Below are positions 60,891 through 64,000 of a DNA stretch of 64,000 bases, in pieces (positions within the stretch are counted from its first letter, which is position 1; every line of letters starts with the position of its first letter). The notes beneath the pieces were generated by a model. The model had not been told where the DNA came from. It did no database searches and saw nothing but the letters and a program-made list of their open reading frames with translations. The translations under genes were made by a program, and so were the position numbers. Location: contig CALYAD010000068.1 of the NCBI GenBank assembly GCA_944393415.1, positions 19,761 to 83,760 on the forward strand. The letters are read 5' to 3'. Source of the DNA: an uncultured Clostridia bacterium (GTDB lineage Bacteria > Bacillota > Clostridia > Oscillospirales > CAG-272).

Positions 60891-61856
60891 ATGGCTAACA
60901 GTATTTACCCGATTTATGAAAAAATCAAAGGCAACATCCAGATGGTCATAGTAGGTAAAAGCAATGTTATTGACCTGTTGCTTATTTCCCTTTTCTGTCA
61001 GGGACACATGCTCGTCGAGGACGTCCCCGGCACAGGAAAGACCTTACTCGTCAAATCCCTTGCGGCTTCCATCGACTGCACCAGTAAGCGCGTGCAGTTT
61101 ACCCCGGACCTTCTTCCCTCCGATATAACCGGAATCAACTTCTTCAACATGAAGACCTCGGAATTTGAATTCGTCCCCGGACCGATATTTTCAAATCTCG
61201 TAATAGCCGACGAGATCAACCGCGCTACCCCGAAGACCCAGTCCGGACTTCTGGAATGTATGGAAGAAATGCAGACTACCATCGACGGTAAAACATATAA
61301 GCTTTCCCAGCCTTTTATGGTTATAGCGACTCAGAACCCTGTAGAAAACATGGGAGTTTTTCCCCTGCCCGAGGCTCAGCTGGACCGTTTCCTAATAAAA
61401 ATGAACATGGATTACCCCACGCATGAAGAAGGGGTCAGCATCCTCGAAAGATTCAGCGTATCCAGTCCTCTTGAGACGCTGAAGCCGGTCGCCACGGCGG
61501 AGGATATAATCGCCTGCCAGGAAGCGCTCCCGAAAGTATTTGTACATAAAGACATAATGAGCTATATCGTGTCTCTCGTGGAGGCGACACGTCATTTTGA
61601 GTCTGTTGTACTCGGAGTCAGTCCACGCGGCGCCCAGGCACTTATGAAGGTGGCAAAGGGCTACGCGGCTATCGATAACCGCGACTACGTTATGCCGGAC
61701 GATGTTAAGAAAGCGGTCGTTCCGGTCCTTACCCACCGTATCATGCTTACAAGCTCCGCCAAGATCAAGGCCAATGCGGCGCTCGGCGTAATTAACGAGA
61801 TCGCAGAACAGGTTCCGGTACCCACAGAAACCTCACTCGGATGGTCCGGCAGATAA
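60891..61856 (+). CDS. MoxR-family AAA+ ATPase
   Basis: A 321 aa MoxR ATPase, a chaperone that helps assemble or activate protein complexes, often at the membrane. Walker A EDVPGTGKT (43-51), Walker B IADEINRATPKTQSGLLECME, sensor motif ATQNPVENMGVFPLPEAQLDRF, and GVSPRGAQALMKVAK. Followed by a DUF58 gene and a small membrane gene, the usual MoxR-DUF58 cluster. Client unknown; links to surface or stress functions are typical. Confidence 0.94.
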   Translation: MANSIYPIYEKIKGNIQMVIVGKSNVIDLLLISLFCQGHMLVEDVPGTGKTLLVKSLAASIDCTSKRVQFTPDLLPSDITGINFFNMKTSEFEFVPGPIFSNLVIADEINRATPKTQSGLLECMEEMQTTIDGKTYKLSQPFMVIATQNPVENMGVFPLPEAQLDRFLIKMNMDYPTHEEGVSILERFSVSSPLETLKPVATAEDIIACQEALPKVFVHKDIMSYIVSLVEATRHFESVVLGVSPRGAQALMKVAKGYAAIDNRDYVMPDDVKKAVVPVLTHRIMLTSSAKIKANAALGVINEIAEQVPVPTETSLGWSGR

Positions 61857-61953
61857 AATCCTGATATTTGATATTGTCTAAATCCTATCACCGATCACGC
61901 TCCGTTTTACAATATTTCCGAGGAGCGATTCCTTTATTTACTGAACGAAAGTG

Positions 61954-63129
61954 ATGGTCATAAGCATGATGACATTCTGTCGTTATCTTGCGGGGGGAAC
62001 GGTAAACACCGGCTCAGGGGAAAACCTCTTCGAGTCGGCTATATATAAAAATATTATGATAGCCGTTACGATCGTCGCCATACTCGTAATACTGTACATA
62101 ATATACGCTTTTCTGAGAAAAAGACTCATAAGCCGCATTACCTACAGCCGCACCTTTTCCGAAAAAGGCTCCTACGAGGGCGATGAGCTTCAGCTGATCG
62201 AAACGATCTATAACAGAAGCCTTCTACCGTTTTTCTTCATAGATATAGAATATTACATATACAACGAACTACAATATGACAATTATGAGATAGACCGTAA
62301 CCGGAACATGCAGTACACGCGCTCCAGGTTTATAATCATTCTCCCATTCCAGCAAATACGCCGCCGTCATACAATAAAGCTGCTCAAGCGCGGTTATTAC
62401 ACGCTGGATACCATAACTATACTATACTCAAAAAAAGAACGCAGACTTTCCGCTCCCGCAGAGGTCTACGTATATCCCAAGCTGACCGGCATAGACGAGC
62501 TGCCTATCCCCTCAAGCTCTATGCAGGGAGACGCCTTCTCCCGTCAGTGGCTTATACGCGACCCGTTTTCGGTAAGCGGCATAAGAGAATACCGTTTCGG
62601 AGACCCGTTCAACAGCATCAACTTCAAGGCTACAGCGCGAAGCGGTAAAACCAATATTGACGGCATTCGCGTAAACAACCGCGACTTCTGCTCCAACCGG
62701 AATTTTATGATCTATCTGAATTTCCAGACGGATACAGAGGTGTCAATGCACTATACAATATATGAAAAGCTTATGGAACGCGGTCTTTCATACGCAGCCG
62801 CTCTGCTTCGCGAGGCCTTTAACTTTGGCTACCGCGCAGGCTTCGCGGCTAACTGCAACCTCATTTCGGGCGAAACTTCTCTGCGCTTTCCCATGACGCA
62901 AGGCGCGATAAACTACGAGGAAATACTATGTTACATGGCTAAAATGCGTATGAGCGAGGGCATATCCTTTGCCGCGCTGCTTCAGAGCGATATCCTCGGC
63001 GGACTTTGTGATTCTGAGGTCTTTCTGCTTACCACCTATATGAACGATACGCTTGATACAGTGGTTGATAATTTCCATAGGTTCGGCAACAACGTTACAG
63101 TTATTATGTTAGGAGATTTGAAGGATTGA
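61954..63129 (+). CDS. DUF58 (VWA-related) membrane protein
   Basis: About 391 aa with two membrane helices near the N-terminus (~30-52) and a DUF58 signature IREYRFGDPFNSINFKATAR, the R-x-Y-x-x-GD motif by which this family is known. The C-terminal part is a VWA-like fold, probably binding the MoxR client. Start uncertain among GTG 61951 and ATGs at 61954, 61966 and 61969; no good SD. The stop overlaps the next gene's TTG start by 4 bp. Confidence 0.88.
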   Translation: MVISMMTFCRYLAGGTVNTGSGENLFESAIYKNIMIAVTIVAILVILYIIYAFLRKRLISRITYSRTFSEKGSYEGDELQLIETIYNRSLLPFFFIDIEYYIYNELQYDNYEIDRNRNMQYTRSRFIIILPFQQIRRRHTIKLLKRGYYTLDTITILYSKKERRLSAPAEVYVYPKLTGIDELPIPSSSMQGDAFSRQWLIRDPFSVSGIREYRFGDPFNSINFKATARSGKTNIDGIRVNNRDFCSNRNFMIYLNFQTDTEVSMHYTIYEKLMERGLSYAAALLREAFNFGYRAGFAANCNLISGETSLRFPMTQGAINYEEILCYMAKMRMSEGISFAALLQSDILGGLCDSEVFLLTTYMNDTLDTVVDNFHRFGNNVTVIMLGDLKD

Positions 63130-63797
63130 AACACCGTTTTGATAAAACAAGAGTAGCATATACCTGCGCATATATGTCGGCTACGTTTATCATGCTCGAG
63201 ATCTCTATGTGGCTCCGCGCACCGGCGCAGACAAGCGAAACTGTCCGATATCTGCAGCAGCTGACTTACATAATTACAGTCGTACTCGGCATCATTACCG
63301 CTAACTCTATAAGAAAACTCATACCAAAAACTCTAAGACGGGCCGTTATCGATAAATTCCTTTACGCCATGCGTAAGGTAGCGGCCGGAATCTCAAGAGT
63401 ATCAAAACGTATACTGAAAGTATTCGGTATAAATCTTGACCGTTATAAAAAGCGTAAGGACGAAAAATCGTTTATTTTCGATCTCGACGATATTAATATT
63501 TTCAAAAGGTTTCAGCAGATCAAAGGCTCTTTAAAATGGAGAGACCTGACTGAAAACTCCGATAAAATCCGCTTTATCTACATCAAGTACATGATGAAGC
63601 TGATAAAATCCGGCTATAAGCTTCAGTTATTTTTCACACCTAACGAAGTCAGAAGCGACCTTAAGCTTGAGGAAGAAACAAATGAGTCCGAGCTTTTCGA
63701 TCTGTACAACGGGGCAAGATACTCCGGAGGCTCATATAAAATTTCCGACGATGAGGTCAACACCGCGCTGTCGCTCGTAAACGGAAAAAAGAAATAA
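63126..63797 (+). CDS. Membrane protein, third gene of the MoxR-DUF58 operon
   Basis: A 223 aa protein starting at TTG 63126 within the DUF58 stop (TTGA overlap), with AGGAG about 10 nt upstream. Two hydrophobic segments (~10-30 and 45-62), then a basic cytoplasmic domain whose end NGARYSGGSYKISDDEVNTA resembles the DUF4129 motif often found beside MoxR and DUF58 genes. A transglutaminase-type partner may lie beyond the window. Family assignment is tentative. Confidence 0.6.
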   Translation: MKHRFDKTRVAYTCAYMSATFIMLEISMWLRAPAQTSETVRYLQQLTYIITVVLGIITANSIRKLIPKTLRRAVIDKFLYAMRKVAAGISRVSKRILKVFGINLDRYKKRKDEKSFIFDLDDINIFKRFQQIKGSLKWRDLTENSDKIRFIYIKYMMKLIKSGYKLQLFFTPNEVRSDLKLEEETNESELFDLYNGARYSGGSYKISDDEVNTALSLVNGKKK

Positions 63798-63875
63798 AAA
63801 AATAATCGTGGAAACTTCCAAATGAAGTTTTTTCTCGGAAAGCCTATTTTTAAAATTGGGTTCCGGACAATAAAT

Positions 63876-64000
63876 GGGGCTGTCGCAATAAGAGCCCTCC
63901 AAAGAGCAAAAAAGCGGTTGTTCTTTACCGAAAGGTATTGAACAACCGCTTGCTTTGTTGTATAATTGAATTACCAAAAACAACATACAAGAAAGCAAGG
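63876..64000 (+). mobile_element. Left end of a probable IS element (IS1182-like), cut by window edge
   Basis: GGGGCTGTCGCA (63876-) is a typical outer end for IS1182-like elements. Inside is a strong hairpin (GCGGTTGTTC pairing with GAACAACCGC), and a promoter TTGAAC (63938-63943), 17 bp, TATAAT (63961-63966), whose -35 lies in the hairpin's right arm. The text after it (ACATACAAGAAAGCAAGG) looks like a leader ending in an SD; the transposase start would be just past the window. Confidence 0.55.
63938..63966 (+). promoter_or_regulatory. Predicted transposase promoter
   Basis: TTGAAC-17-TATAAT with the -35 inside the stem at 63914-63951. Read-through transcription would form the hairpin, which may keep the transposase off when the element sits inside a transcribed region, as in several IS families. 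Confidence 0.55.

Noticed and set aside
63732..63998. 88-codon minus-strand frame at the right edge
   Set aside because: It runs through the end of the 63126 gene and the IS hairpin and is not gene-like.

Overview
The window reads as chromosome of a low-to-mid GC, endospore-forming, anaerobic Firmicute (class Clostridia, plausibly a gut or rumen Oscillospirales-like lineage). Evidence: SpoIIID and a GerW/YtfJ-type protein (sporulation), an LtaS-type sulfatase (Gram-positive envelope), the clostridial GlgC+GlgD pair, a ferredoxin-dependent arylpyruvate oxidoreductase (anaerobic metabolism), a T-box, a preQ1 riboswitch and RemA. Many genes use an AAAGGA Shine-Dalgarno 9-12 nt before the start, and several start with TTG or GTG. 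No rRNA, tRNA, CRISPR array or prophage is visible.

Layout. 1-9.9 kb (minus strand): one long run, lon-engB-lysA-M50 protease-scpA-scpB-ytfI-ytfJ-dacB-rluB (the last cut by the window edge), with a strong sigma-A promoter before lon and a related ~140 bp leader repeat before both lon and lysA. 10-11 kb: a DUF308 membrane protein and a small IS30-like element inserted in a terminator-like hairpin, which is duplicated on both sides. 11.3-18.1 kb: an LtaS-like enzyme (+), then citrate synthase, a polysaccharide deacetylase lipoprotein and glutamine-dependent NAD synthetase (-). 18.4-23.6 kb: a toroid-fold-like enzyme of unknown substrate and an ABC/FtsX exporter. 23.8-35.3 kb: spoIIID followed by a complete glycogen cluster glgB-glgC-glgD-glgA-glgP and a GH13 amylase, interrupted by a second IS30-derived insertion. 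35.4-41.4 kb (-): a GH29 fucosidase, two small P-loop kinases, an M50-like protease with a long C-terminal domain, and dxs.

41.6-45 kb: queT under a preQ1-I riboswitch, then a cluster of a DUF5685-like protein, two paralogous J-domain proteins with nine-cysteine tails, and a membrane protein. 45.1-51.4 kb: a housekeeping run yicC-remA-gmk-rpoZ-priA-def-fmt from one promoter. 51.5-56.1 kb: a T-box with an apparent Phe specifier (TTC) controlling paaK-iorA-iorB-ACT; together these suggest that the cell makes phenylalanine from phenylacetate by reductive carboxylation. 56.2-59.6 kb (-): a CPBP protease and a DUF6179/DUF6323-like pair. 59.9-63.8 kb: a HAD phosphatase and a moxR-DUF58 operon. The right edge carries the promoter end of a likely IS element.

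The strongest candidates for something new are the Phe-T-box aryl-acid operon, the Cys-tailed J-protein/DUF5685 cluster, the terminator-duplicating IS30-like insertions, and the shared lon/lysA leader element.
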